Shown one piece after another: positions 24,824 through 33,346 of a stretch of 64,000 bases of DNA. Where the stretch lies: assembly GCA_002423615.1 (NCBI GenBank), contig DIKO01000063.1, forward strand, positions 60,633 to 124,632, written 5' to 3'. Origin of the DNA: Desulfobacteraceae bacterium UBA5616. Its GTDB lineage: Bacteria; Desulfobacterota; Desulfobacteria; Desulfobacterales; UBA5616. The notes under the pieces were generated by a model. That model was not told where the DNA came from. It searched no databases and saw only the letters and a program-made list of their open reading frames with translations. The first letter of the stretch is position 1. Every line of letters starts with the position of its first letter. The position numbers were made by a program, and so were the translations under genes.

Positions 24824-26743
24824 ATGAGTAAAATCATCGGAATTGACCTGGGAACGACAAATTCTTGCGTCGCAATTATGGAGAGTGGCGATTCTAAAGT
24901 CATCACCAATGCCGAGGGCGGAAGAACCACGCCTTCCATTGTGGCCATTTCAGAAAACGGCGAACGGCTCGTGGGACAGATCGCGAAGCGACAGTCCATC
25001 ACCAATCCGGAAAATACGGTATTCGGCGTTAAACGACTGATCGGAAGAAAATTCGCGTCTCCGGAAGTCCAGAGCGATCTCAAGATACTTCCCTATAAGA
25101 TCGAACAGGCGGATAACGGCGATGTCCGTATCGCCATCCGCGGCAAAAAATACAGCCCCGCAGAGATTTCTTCGTTTATTCTGGCCAACATTAAAAAAAC
25201 GGCGGAGGATTATCTGGGAGAGAAGATCACTGACGCCGTTATTACCGTACCGGCTTATTTTAACGACAGCCAGCGTCAGGCCACCAAGGATGCGGGGAAA
25301 ATAGCAGGCCTGAACGTTCTGAGAATTATCAACGAACCCACCGCCGCGTCCCTGGCCTATGGTCTGGATAAAAAAAAGGAAGAAAAAATCGCCGTCTTTG
25401 ACCTGGGTGGAGGCACATTCGACGTATCCATTCTGGAAATCGGCGAAGGGGTTTTTGAAGTCAAATCCACCAACGGGGACACCCATCTGGGAGGTGAAGA
25501 CTTTGATTTAAGACTCATTGATTACCTGGCCAGTGAGTTCAAAAAAGACCAGGGCATTGATTTGAGAAACGACAAAATGGCCCTCCAGCGGCTCAAGGAG
25601 GCGTCTGAAAAGGCAAAGATGGAGCTGTCCACCTCCATGGAAACCGATGTGAATCTGCCTTTTATCACTGCGGACGCTAGCGGTCCCAAACATATGAACA
25701 TCAAAATCACCCGGGCCAAGCTGGAATCCCTGGTGAGCGATCTTCTGGATAAACTGGAAAACCCCTGCCGAACAGCCTTGAAGGATGCCGGTTTAACCCC
25801 CAAGGACATTGACGAGGTGATTCTGGTGGGCGGGATGACCCGGATGCCGGCGGTTCAGGCCAGGGTAAAAGCCCTTTTCGGGAAAGAGCCGCACAAGGGC
25901 GTCAATCCGGACGAAGTCGTGGCCATGGGCGCCGCCATCCAGGGAGGCGTATTAAAGGGTGATGTAAAAGACGTTCTCCTGCTGGATGTCACGCCCCTTT
26001 CCCTGGGTATCGAAACCCTTGGCGGGATCATGACCAAGCTTATAGAGAAAAACACCACCATCCCGACCAAAAAGAGCCAGGTTTTTTCCACTGCTGCAGA
26101 CAATCAGCCTGCGGTGTCCATCCATGTATTGCAGGGGGAACGGGAAATGGCGGCCAACAATAAGACCCTCGGCCGTTTTGAACTGGTGGGCATTCCTCCG
26201 GCGCCCCGGGGCATCCCCCAGATTGAGGTGACGTTCGATATCGACGCCAACGGCATTGTCAATGTCTCAGCCAAGGACCTGGCCACAAGCAAGGAACACT
26301 CCATCCAGATTACCGCCTCCAGCGGGCTGTCCAAGGATGAAATCGAGAAACTGGTCAAGGATGCCGAACTCCATGTCGAAGACGACAAAAAGAAAAGAGA
26401 CCTGGTTGAAGCCCGAAACCATGCGGACAGTCTCATTTATTCAACTGAAAAATCCATAAAGGATCTTGGGGATAAAATCGACGACGCCACCAAATCCAAT
26501 GTTGAAAGTGCGGCAGCCGATTTAAAAAAGGCCATGGAGGGAGACAATACCGACGACATCAAACGCCTCACCGAGGCATTGACCCAGGCGTCTCACAAAC
26601 TGGCCGAGACCATGTACAAACAGGCTTCGGAAAAAGGTCAGCACGAAGCCGGAGCCGGCGAGGATATGGGAGGCCAGGGGGCCAAGTCTGCGGACGATGA
26701 TGTGGTGGACGCGGATTTTGAAGAGGTCAAAGACCAGAAATAA
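24824..26743 (+). CDS. dnaK: molecular chaperone DnaK (Hsp70)
   Basis: This full-length 639-residue Hsp70 starts KIIGIDLGTTNSCVAIMESG. The phosphate and adenosine motifs (FDLGGGTFDVSIL, VGGMTRMPAVQ) are complete, and the interdomain linker DVLLLDVTPLSLGIE leads into the substrate-binding domain. The acidic C-terminus ends DDDVVDADFEEVKDQK, close to the EEVKDKK-type tail of bacterial DnaK. The ribosome binding site is AAGGAGAAG. It shares a transcript with grpE and ends at a strong terminator. Confidence 0.98.
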   Translation: MSKIIGIDLGTTNSCVAIMESGDSKVITNAEGGRTTPSIVAISENGERLVGQIAKRQSITNPENTVFGVKRLIGRKFASPEVQSDLKILPYKIEQADNGDVRIAIRGKKYSPAEISSFILANIKKTAEDYLGEKITDAVITVPAYFNDSQRQATKDAGKIAGLNVLRIINEPTAASLAYGLDKKKEEKIAVFDLGGGTFDVSILEIGEGVFEVKSTNGDTHLGGEDFDLRLIDYLASEFKKDQGIDLRNDKMALQRLKEASEKAKMELSTSMETDVNLPFITADASGPKHMNIKITRAKLESLVSDLLDKLENPCRTALKDAGLTPKDIDEVILVGGMTRMPAVQARVKALFGKEPHKGVNPDEVVAMGAAIQGGVLKGDVKDVLLLDVTPLSLGIETLGGIMTKLIEKNTTIPTKKSQVFSTAADNQPAVSIHVLQGEREMAANNKTLGRFELVGIPPAPRGIPQIEVTFDIDANGIVNVSAKDLATSKEHSIQITASSGLSKDEIEKLVKDAELHVEDDKKKRDLVEARNHADSLIYSTEKSIKDLGDKIDDATKSNVESAAADLKKAMEGDNTDDIKRLTEALTQASHKLAETMYKQASEKGQHEAGAGEDMGGQGAKSADDDVVDADFEEVKDQK

Positions 26744-26770
26744 CCCCTTCTTTTCCATCGATCAGAACCG

Positions 26771-26819
26771 AAACAAAAAAATCCCGCGGCGAGAAATCTC
26801 CCGCGGGATTTTTTTGTTT
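26771..26819. terminator. bidirectional intrinsic terminator after dnaK
   Basis: A perfect 19-base-pair stem, 26771-26789 with 26801-26819, encloses an 11-base loop. A/T tracts flank the GC core ATCCCGCGG on both sides, so it gives a T-run in either direction. It serves dnaK and the convergent DUF362 gene. Confidence 0.95.
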
Positions 26820-26836
26820 CAAAACCCGATGGCCTC

Positions 26837-28165
26837 TTAGCCGGCCTGATAAAAGGACTCCTGGAATTCTTCCGGTCTTTTGGTGTATTTTTTGCTCAGA
26901 ATGGGCATGATGGTGCTGTCGTAAATGGTGAAGAGATCCGGGCTCACCGGAACCCCGGCGCTGTTAAACACCTTGACGATCTCCTTTTCGGAAGGAGGGC
27001 ATCCCTTGACGGCATACAATTCATTGATGTCGGGGTTATCCCTGTGGGCCTCGTAAATGCATTTTCCCAGCAGAATGGTTTTCTTTTTGCCGGGAGTCGG
27101 TTTCATGGATTTGCCGGTGAGGACTTCAACGTCATCAAAAGCCTCTCCCTTCCAGATGGACACCAGGTTGGTCATGATCGGGCTGGTGAAACCGGTGCAG
27201 TAAGTGCACATGGTGGATCCGGGATTTCCCCAGGAAATGCCCTTGACCCCGTATTTTACAAGATATGCCGGCAGGGTTCCGCTTTCGTCGTAGTCGTGCT
27301 GGTAGGCGTGAAAAGAAGCCACCGCATCAATGGGCTCGCCCACAATCTCGATATCGGAAAGGTCGTTGGCCCGGCCCATTCTTTCGGCCGCATGGTTTAA
27401 ATGGGGGATCCGGCCCGTTTCAAACCCGAGGGCTTTCGCCCCCACCAGATCCGCGGATAAAATATCCCCGGAAGCGATGAGAAGATTGTTTCTCCGGGCC
27501 CGTCCCTCATAACCGGGGCCCAGTTCGAGGCTGTAAATGCCGTCGATGATGGTGAAAATCCGCGGCATGGGGATGTTCAGCTTGGATACCATATAATCCA
27601 GGTTTTTAACCGGATCCGTGCTGTGGCATATTTTCCGCGAAGGGATATCGATGGTACCCTTGAGATTTTTGATTCCCAGGCTGACCAGGGTCTGGCCGTG
27701 GGTTTTCAGGGTGGGAATGTCCACGACCAGATCGCTGTGAAGAACATCCGCATTAAAATTCAGCTCAACCCCATCCCCGAGGTTGATTTTTTCAAAGGGG
27801 CGTTCAAACACGTTGACGGTTTTGACGCCATATTTTTTTTTAAGTTCGGTGTAGCCCAGGTGCTCAAAGGCATGGTCCTGCAATCCCTTTGATTTAGGCT
27901 TGTTGATAACGGTGCCTTCTCCGATGGTGATGTCGTCAACGCCTTTTTCCTTAATCATGACGATCATGTCCTCAACCACCCGGGTGGTGGTGATGGCGCC
28001 GTATTTGGGGAATGAATAATCCTTGTTCCAGAACACGATATTGGGTTTGATAAACACCTTGCTTTGAGGTTTTACGCCATCCAGCCCTCCGGAGAGTTCA
28101 ACCGCCTTTCTCACCGATTTTTGGGGTTCCTCATATTTTACGATGGCCACTTTCAATTTTTCCAT
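26837..28165 (-). CDS. DUF362 domain protein
   Basis: This 442-residue soluble protein has the DUF362 core: KVFIKPNIVFWN near residue 38, then the stretch VVDIPTLKTHGQTLVSLGIKNLKG with its conserved Lys-Thr-His. The C-terminal part has several cysteines (MCTYCTG, GKCIYEA, KGCPPS) that could hold a metal or iron-sulfur centre. Many DUF362 proteins are ferredoxin-linked and of unknown function. CTCCT/AGGAGG is well placed ahead of the ATG. It lies downstream of the acyl-CoA synthetase on the same strand, 48 bases away, so they may share a message. Confidence 0.85.
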   Translation of the reverse strand: MEKLKVAIVKYEEPQKSVRKAVELSGGLDGVKPQSKVFIKPNIVFWNKDYSFPKYGAITTTRVVEDMIVMIKEKGVDDITIGEGTVINKPKSKGLQDHAFEHLGYTELKKKYGVKTVNVFERPFEKINLGDGVELNFNADVLHSDLVVDIPTLKTHGQTLVSLGIKNLKGTIDIPSRKICHSTDPVKNLDYMVSKLNIPMPRIFTIIDGIYSLELGPGYEGRARRNNLLIASGDILSADLVGAKALGFETGRIPHLNHAAERMGRANDLSDIEIVGEPIDAVASFHAYQHDYDESGTLPAYLVKYGVKGISWGNPGSTMCTYCTGFTSPIMTNLVSIWKGEAFDDVEVLTGKSMKPTPGKKKTILLGKCIYEAHRDNPDINELYAVKGCPPSEKEIVKVFNSAGVPVSPDLFTIYDSTIMPILSKKYTKRPEEFQESFYQAG

Positions 28166-28213
28166 AAAAACGATCCTCCTGGGACAACAAAATATAAGAT
28201 TAAAGATTAAAGA

Positions 28214-29788
28214 TTAAAGTTTAAAACTCTCCTCACCACCGGCATATTTTTTTCGCAATCCGGGCTTTTCAATTTTTCCGGTGGGATTCCGTGGGACATC
28301 ATCAAAAATAATGCGTCTCGGCCGCTTATACCTGGGCAACTCCATGCAGTAGGCGTTGATCTCATCCTTGGTAAGGTCCTGGCCGGGTTTCACCTTTACG
28401 ACGGCTGTGGCGATTTCCCCCAGCCTCAGGCTGGGAACACCGATGACCGCCACATCCTGAATTTTGGGATGAGCCTGCAAAAAATCCTCTATTTCAACAG
28501 GGTAAATGTTTTCCCCCCCGGTGATGATCACATCTTTTTTACGGTCCACCAGCCAGATAAACCCATCTTCATCCTGTTTGACGATATCCCCGGTATAGAG
28601 CCAGCCGTTTTTTAAGGTATCCCGGGTGGATTCGGCATTTTTGTAGTATTCCTTCATCACACCGGGCCCCTTGATGACCAGCTCCCCCGGGGTCCCCCTT
28701 GGGACCGGATGGGAATCATAGTCCACAATCTTAAATTCCCAGTCGAATCCGGGGACGCCGATGGCGCCGACCTTGTGGATATTATCCATGCCCAGATGTA
28801 CGCATCCGGGTCCGCTGGATTCGGTGAGGCCGTAATTGGTGTCATACTGGTGATGGGGGAAAATTTTCAGCCATTCCCGTATCAGGCTCGAAGGTACCGG
28901 CTGGGCGCCGATGTGCATGAGACGCCATTGATCCATCCTGAATTGGTGCAGCTTGATTTCTCCGCTTTCAATGGCAAAGAGAATATCCAGGGCCCAGGGG
29001 ACCAGAAGCCAGACGATGGTCACCTGTTCTTCCGAAATGGCTTCCAGTATCCACCGGGGCTCGATGCCTTTTAAAATAACGGCCTTTGCGCCCACGAGAA
29101 AATTCCCGAACCAGTGCATTTTGGCCCCCGTGTGGTAAAGGGGGGGAATGCATAAGAAATTATCGGAATGGGTTTGGTGGTGATGCCGGTTTTCCACGTA
29201 ACAGGCGAATTCCAGGTTTCTGTGGGTCAGCAGTGTCGCCTTGGGCGTTCCGGTGGTGCCCGACGTAAAGTACAGGGCGGCTTCATCGGTGATATTCAAG
29301 TCCACGCCCGGGTCTTCAACGGACCGGCCCGCAAGGGCATCTTCAAGAAACACGGCGTAATCCGGCGTCAGTTCTTCAGGCCCGGTAAAAATATAATGGG
29401 CGACCACTTGATCCAGGTCCGATTTGACGGCCTGGATCCGGTCTATGAATTCCTCTCCGAATATCAGAACTTTAGCTTCCGCGGTCAACACACAGTTTTT
29501 GATGGTTTTGGCCACAAAGCGAAAATTAAGGGGAACCGCCCATGCCCCGGTCCTCAGGATTCCAAAATAAACAGGCAGCCATTCAATGCAATTGGTCATC
29601 AACTGAACAACCCGGTCCCCTTTCCGGATACCCATGTCCATCAAGGCTGCTGCAATCTGGTTGGCCTTTTCATCAAATATTTTCCAGGTAATTTCTTTTC
29701 GAATGTTTCTGGCCGGCTCCCGTTCGATGAGAGCGGTTTCATGGCCGTACATCCGTGCGTTTCTGGAAAGAATCTCGGTGATAAGCAT
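28214..29788 (-). CDS. AMP-forming acyl-CoA synthetase (fatty-acid--CoA ligase type)
   Basis: The start is placed at the ATG preceded by AAAGGAAC, giving 524 residues. The adenylation motifs are present: YFTSGTTGTPKATLLTHRN (P-loop), YGLTESSG, YTGDIVKQDEDGFIWLVDRKKDVI and the C-terminal lysine in PTGKIEKPGLRKKY. The enzyme activates a carboxylic acid as acyl-adenylate and transfers it to CoA. The sequence type is that of medium/long-chain or aromatic acid ligases; the substrate is not predictable. It lies upstream of the DUF362 gene. Confidence 0.9.
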   Translation of the reverse strand: MLITEILSRNARMYGHETALIEREPARNIRKEITWKIFDEKANQIAAALMDMGIRKGDRVVQLMTNCIEWLPVYFGILRTGAWAVPLNFRFVAKTIKNCVLTAEAKVLIFGEEFIDRIQAVKSDLDQVVAHYIFTGPEELTPDYAVFLEDALAGRSVEDPGVDLNITDEAALYFTSGTTGTPKATLLTHRNLEFACYVENRHHHQTHSDNFLCIPPLYHTGAKMHWFGNFLVGAKAVILKGIEPRWILEAISEEQVTIVWLLVPWALDILFAIESGEIKLHQFRMDQWRLMHIGAQPVPSSLIREWLKIFPHHQYDTNYGLTESSGPGCVHLGMDNIHKVGAIGVPGFDWEFKIVDYDSHPVPRGTPGELVIKGPGVMKEYYKNAESTRDTLKNGWLYTGDIVKQDEDGFIWLVDRKKDVIITGGENIYPVEIEDFLQAHPKIQDVAVIGVPSLRLGEIATAVVKVKPGQDLTKDEINAYCMELPRYKRPRRIIFDDVPRNPTGKIEKPGLRKKYAGGEESFKL

Positions 29789-29978
29789 TAAAAGTTCCTT
29801 TAATAAATGAGCGCGGTTACTCTGTCTGAAGGAGGTTTTTGTATCAGACATAATTCTATTGGTCAAGCCTCTCGGAAAATGCCTTTTAATTTCCGTTGAA
29901 TCCGGTTTTATGGGGGGTAAAGGGCATATGAAAAATCATGCGAAAGCCTGACCGGGGAAAATTCGTTATTTTGCCCGC

Positions 29979-30008
29979 TTGCAAATCTTAACCACTTTAA
30001 GGTATAGA
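29979..30008 (+). promoter_or_regulatory. candidate promoter of the SGNH hydrolase gene
   Basis: TTGCAA (29979-29984), an 18-base spacer and TATAGA (30003-30008), 38 bases ahead of the start codon. A fair but unproved sigma-70 match. Confidence 0.35.
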
Positions 30009-30046
30009 TCAAACATTTATTTCAGCTGTCCTGAAAAGGAGTGGAC

Positions 30047-30964
30047 ATGACCCAAAAAAGGATGTTCTGCCTGGTTTTAGCCGTATTTTTCATCGCGCCC
30101 ATATCGGTATTCGGTGCCTCATTTGATACCCTTGTGGTATTCGGCGACAGCTTGTCGGACAACGGCAACTTATACGCGGCAGATCCATTGAGCGTTCCGT
30201 CGGCATACTACTGGGAGGGCAGGGTCTCGAACGGCCCTGTCTGGGTCGAGTACCTTGCCGGGGACCTGCTGAATTGCGCGCTGGTTGACAATGCCTATGC
30301 CGGAGCTGAAACCAGTGGAGAGGTTCCTCCGGGTCTTCTGCAGCAGGTCAACCTTTATGCGGCGACTGCGGACCTTCCCCACAATGCCCTTTTTGTCGTC
30401 TGGATCGGCGCCAATGACATCCTTAGTGAAAGTGGGGTTACGGAAGAAAGCCTGGCCGACAGTATCTCCAATATCGGAACCGCGTTGCAGAAACTGGCCG
30501 ATTTCGGTGCAGAGGACATCCTCATTCTCAACCTGCCGAACATGGGATCCCTGCCCCTGTCGTTGGACTCCCAGACCACGGGTTTATTTCTCAAGGCAGC
30601 CTCCATATCTTTTAACAGCTCCCTGTCGGATACCGTTGATCATTTTGCAGGGGACAACCCGGGCATAGCGGTCTATAAACTTGATATTTACTCCCTTTTT
30701 GAAAGGATTCTGGCAAATCCCGCTTCCTTCGGGTTCACCAATGTGACGGATGTTCTGCTGGATCCTGCAAAACCCTATAATTTCGACAATACGGAAGGTT
30801 ATGTATTCTGGGATGATATTCACCCGACAACCGAAGCCCACGTTGAAATCGCCGAGCAGGCATATGAACTTCTGAATTCCGGATCGGACAACAGCGGCGG
30901 TTATGGCGATGACGGCGATGACGATGGGGGCTGCTTTATCAGCACCGTTTCCGATTTTAATTAA
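30047..30964 (+). CDS. secreted SGNH/GDSL-family hydrolase
   Basis: This 305-residue protein has an N-terminal signal peptide (hydrophobic 6-20, likely cut near VFGA-SF). It shows the SGNH blocks: GDSLSDNGN (33-41, nucleophile Ser35), the Gly in block II region, IGANDIL (Asn of block III) and DDIHPTTEAH (Asp and His of block V). The pattern fits lipases/esterases of the thermolabile haemolysin and phospholipase type. The tail is odd: a Gly/Asp-rich stretch ends in GGCFISTVSDFN, like a shortened form of the GGGCFIATAAYG motif seen at the C-termini of many deltaproteobacterial surface proteins. AAAGGAG decides the ATG. Confidence 0.85.
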   Translation: MTQKRMFCLVLAVFFIAPISVFGASFDTLVVFGDSLSDNGNLYAADPLSVPSAYYWEGRVSNGPVWVEYLAGDLLNCALVDNAYAGAETSGEVPPGLLQQVNLYAATADLPHNALFVVWIGANDILSESGVTEESLADSISNIGTALQKLADFGAEDILILNLPNMGSLPLSLDSQTTGLFLKAASISFNSSLSDTVDHFAGDNPGIAVYKLDIYSLFERILANPASFGFTNVTDVLLDPAKPYNFDNTEGYVFWDDIHPTTEAHVEIAEQAYELLNSGSDNSGGYGDDGDDDGGCFISTVSDFN

Positions 30965-31012
30965 CCTTCTGTATTTCCGGTAAGATACCCGTCAACAGGC
31001 CCCTCAGCCGGG

Positions 31013-31041
31013 TTGACTTTATCCCCCGGAATGACTATAAG
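31013..31041 (+). promoter_or_regulatory. sigma-70-type promoter of trxA
   Basis: TTGACT (31013-31018), exactly 17 bases, then TATAAG (31036-31041), 64 bases ahead of the trxA start. A six-base inverted repeat (GTCAAC / GTTGAC) overlaps the -35 box. Confidence 0.65.
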
Positions 31042-31104
31042 TATCCGAGTGCAGAATTCGCCCCGTGTTTTTAAAATTCTAACCGTTTGAAAGGAAACCA
31101 AATT

Positions 31105-31431
31105 ATGGCCGAAGGCATATTGGAAGTGAATGACGGCAGTTTTGAATCCGAAGTATTGAAAGCCGACAAACCGGTGCTGGTCGATTTCTGGGCGCCGTGG
31201 TGCGGGCCCTGTAAGGCCATTGCGCCGGTTATCGAGGAGCTGGCCGCTGCCTTCGGGGGAAAAATAAAATTCACCAAGTTCAATGTAGACGAAAGTCCGA
31301 TCACCCCGGGCAAATATGGTATCCGGGCCATCCCCACGCTGATTTTTTTCAAAGAAGGAAAGGTGGCCGATCAGATTACCGGCATGGTGGCCAAATCCAA
31401 ACTCGAAGAATCCATAAATAAAGTCCTTTAG
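31105..31431 (+). CDS. trxA: thioredoxin
   Basis: This 108-residue thioredoxin has the active-site WCGPCK in VDFWAPWCGPCKAIAP, the cis-proline segment RAIPTLIFF and normal length. The ATG at 31105 follows AAAGGAAA at a good distance. It is followed 12 bases later by trxB, so the reductant and its reductase are made together. Confidence 0.97.
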   Translation: MAEGILEVNDGSFESEVLKADKPVLVDFWAPWCGPCKAIAPVIEELAAAFGGKIKFTKFNVDESPITPGKYGIRAIPTLIFFKEGKVADQITGMVAKSKLEESINKVL

Positions 31432-31443
31432 AAAGAATTTCAA

Positions 31444-32373
31444 ATGAACCAAGCGGATTTTGATCTGATTATCATCGGCGGTGGGCCGGCCGGCCTGACC
31501 GCCGGGCTTTATGCGGCCAGAGCAAAGCTGAAAACCCTGTTATTGGAAAAGATCGTCCCCGGAGGCCAGATTCTGGTTACCGATGCGGTGGAAAATTACC
31601 CTGGATTTCCCGAAGGATTGAGCGGTTCGGATCTCGCCATGAAAATGGCGGAACAGGCCCAGAAATTCGGCCTTGCCATCGAGACCGAAGAGGTTATTTC
31701 GGTGGATTTTTCCAATTCCGTTAAAACCATTCGCCTTCATGACAAAACCCTTTCATGCAGGTCAGTGATCATCGCCTCCGGAGCATCACCCAAAAAGCTC
31801 GGCATTCCCGGGGAAGATGTATTTTACGGCAAGGGCGTTTCCTTCTGCGCCACATGCGACGGACCTTTTTATAAGAACCGGGTGGTGGCGGCAGTGGGCG
31901 GCGGCGACACGGCTGTTCAGGAAAGCCTTTATCTCACGAAATTTGCCAGCAAGGTGTATTTGATTCATCGCCGGGACCAACTTCGGGCCGAAGCCATCCT
32001 CCAGGATCGGGCGCTTCAAAATGATAAAATCGAAATCATCTGGGACAGCGTGGTCACAAAGATCATCGGCGGGTTGACCAACGTAGAAAAAATCGCCGTC
32101 CAGAACGTTAAAACCTGCGAATCCCGTGAACTTAAAGTGGACGGGTGCTTTATCTGGGTTGGGATTCAGCCGAATACCCAGTTCCTGGGGTCCGCCGTTA
32201 AAATGGACCCATGGGGTTTCATCGAAGCTGATGGAAAAATGGCCACATCCGTTCCCGGTGTTTTCGCCGCGGGAGACGTGAGGACCACCCCTTTGCGTCA
32301 AATCGTAACAGCCGTCGGAGATGCGGCCATTGCCGCATATTCCGCACAACATTTTATTGAAAGCCTATCATGA
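31444..32373 (+). CDS. trxB: thioredoxin-disulfide reductase
   Basis: This 309-residue flavoprotein has the FAD motif IIIGGGPAGLTAGLYAARA, redox-active CATC in SFCATCDGPF, the NADPH motif VGGGDTAVQESLYL and the C-terminal FAD contact AAGDVRTTPLRQIVTAVGDAA. It should reduce the thioredoxin encoded just upstream. Its TGA stop overlaps the ATG of bamD by four bases (ATGA). Confidence 0.97.
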   Translation: MNQADFDLIIIGGGPAGLTAGLYAARAKLKTLLLEKIVPGGQILVTDAVENYPGFPEGLSGSDLAMKMAEQAQKFGLAIETEEVISVDFSNSVKTIRLHDKTLSCRSVIIASGASPKKLGIPGEDVFYGKGVSFCATCDGPFYKNRVVAAVGGGDTAVQESLYLTKFASKVYLIHRRDQLRAEAILQDRALQNDKIEIIWDSVVTKIIGGLTNVEKIAVQNVKTCESRELKVDGCFIWVGIQPNTQFLGSAVKMDPWGFIEADGKMATSVPGVFAAGDVRTTPLRQIVTAVGDAAIAAYSAQHFIESLS

Positions 32374-33041
32374 CAAAATTATTAACGATCTTATGTCTGA
32401 TTTTCCTGCCGACTTTCTGGGGTTGCGCCGGCAAGGAAGTCAAGGATGCGAAACCCGCCCAGGTGCTGGCGGAAGAAGGGATGGCCGAATTTAACAACGA
32501 AGATTACCGGAAATCCATCCTGACCTTTGGAAAATTAAAAGACTGGTACCCTTTCAGCAAACTGGCGACAGTGGCCGAACTGAAAATTGCAGATGCCAAT
32601 TATCATATCAGGGAATACCAGTCCGCAATCATGGCCTACCAGGAATTTGAGAACCTGCACCCGACCAACGAAGCCATTCCCTATGTGATTTATCAGATCG
32701 GCCGCTGCTGGTTCGATCAAATGAACACCATTGACAGGGACCAGACTTATGCCAGGAAGGCGTTGGAATCATTCAGGCGCCTGCGTCGCCAATTCCCCGA
32801 AGATGCCTACGCGGTAAAGGCCGGAGAGCATATTGACGTGTGCCAGCGAAGTCTGGCCGAACACGAATATTATGTTGGGGTATTTTATTTTAAAGGCAAG
32901 CATTACAAGGCGGCCCTGGGAAGATTTAACGGCGTCCTGACCCGTTACCCCGATGTGGGGGTACACCGGAAAGCCCTTGAATATATCGCCAAATGCGAGG
33001 AAAAAATAAAGAACGAACCCGAAGCACCCACCGACGATTAA
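32370..33041 (+). CDS. bamD: outer-membrane assembly lipoprotein BamD
   Basis: This 223-residue lipoprotein has a signal peptide ending in a lipobox-like FWGC (Cys19) and then TPR-like repeats: EEGMAEFNNEDYRKSILTF, NYHIREYQSAIMAYQEF, ARKALESFRRLRRQFPEDAY, VFYFKGKHYKAALGRFNGVL. This is the BamD/YfiO pattern, the scaffold of the beta-barrel assembly machine on the inner face of the outer membrane. Translation is coupled to trxB through an ATGA overlap. Confidence 0.9.
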   Translation: MTKLLTILCLIFLPTFWGCAGKEVKDAKPAQVLAEEGMAEFNNEDYRKSILTFGKLKDWYPFSKLATVAELKIADANYHIREYQSAIMAYQEFENLHPTNEAIPYVIYQIGRCWFDQMNTIDRDQTYARKALESFRRLRRQFPEDAYAVKAGEHIDVCQRSLAEHEYYVGVFYFKGKHYKAALGRFNGVLTRYPDVGVHRKALEYIAKCEEKIKNEPEAPTDD

Positions 33042-33059
33042 ACGGATGCGAAAAAATGC

Positions 33060-33088
33060 TTTACACGCGATGAGGATTGGGGTAATAA
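33060..33088 (+). promoter_or_regulatory. candidate promoter of rpmB
   Basis: TTTACA (33060-33065), a 17-base spacer and TAATAA (33083-33088), 67 bases ahead of the start codon. The gene needs its own promoter since the upstream bamD gap has no other candidate. Confidence 0.4.
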
Positions 33089-33154
33089 ATAAAATTTTGT
33101 TTCAGGGTCTTTGGCTTTTCAAATTAAGGTTAACGATTACAGAGGGTTTTTATC

Positions 33155-33346
33155 ATGTCGAAAATTTGCGAAATCTGCGGGAAAAAACCGCTGGTGGGAA
33201 ATAATGTCAGTCACGCCCATAACGTCAATAAAAGAAGATTCAATCCCAATCTTCAGAAAATCAGGACCCTGCAAAATGGGCAGACCAAACGCATGGTGGT
33301 GTGTACCAACTGCATCAAATCCGGTCACGTGGCCAAAGCGTCTTAA
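33155..33346 (+). CDS. rpmB: 50S ribosomal protein L28
   Basis: This 63-residue protein has the L28 motif SHAHNVNKRRFNPNLQK. It is of the zinc-binding (C+) form: CEIC at 5-8 and CTNC at 50-53. GAGGG precedes the ATG. Its TAA stop shares bases with the stop of the convergent spoT gene. Confidence 0.97.
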   Translation: MSKICEICGKKPLVGNNVSHAHNVNKRRFNPNLQKIRTLQNGQTKRMVVCTNCIKSGHVAKAS

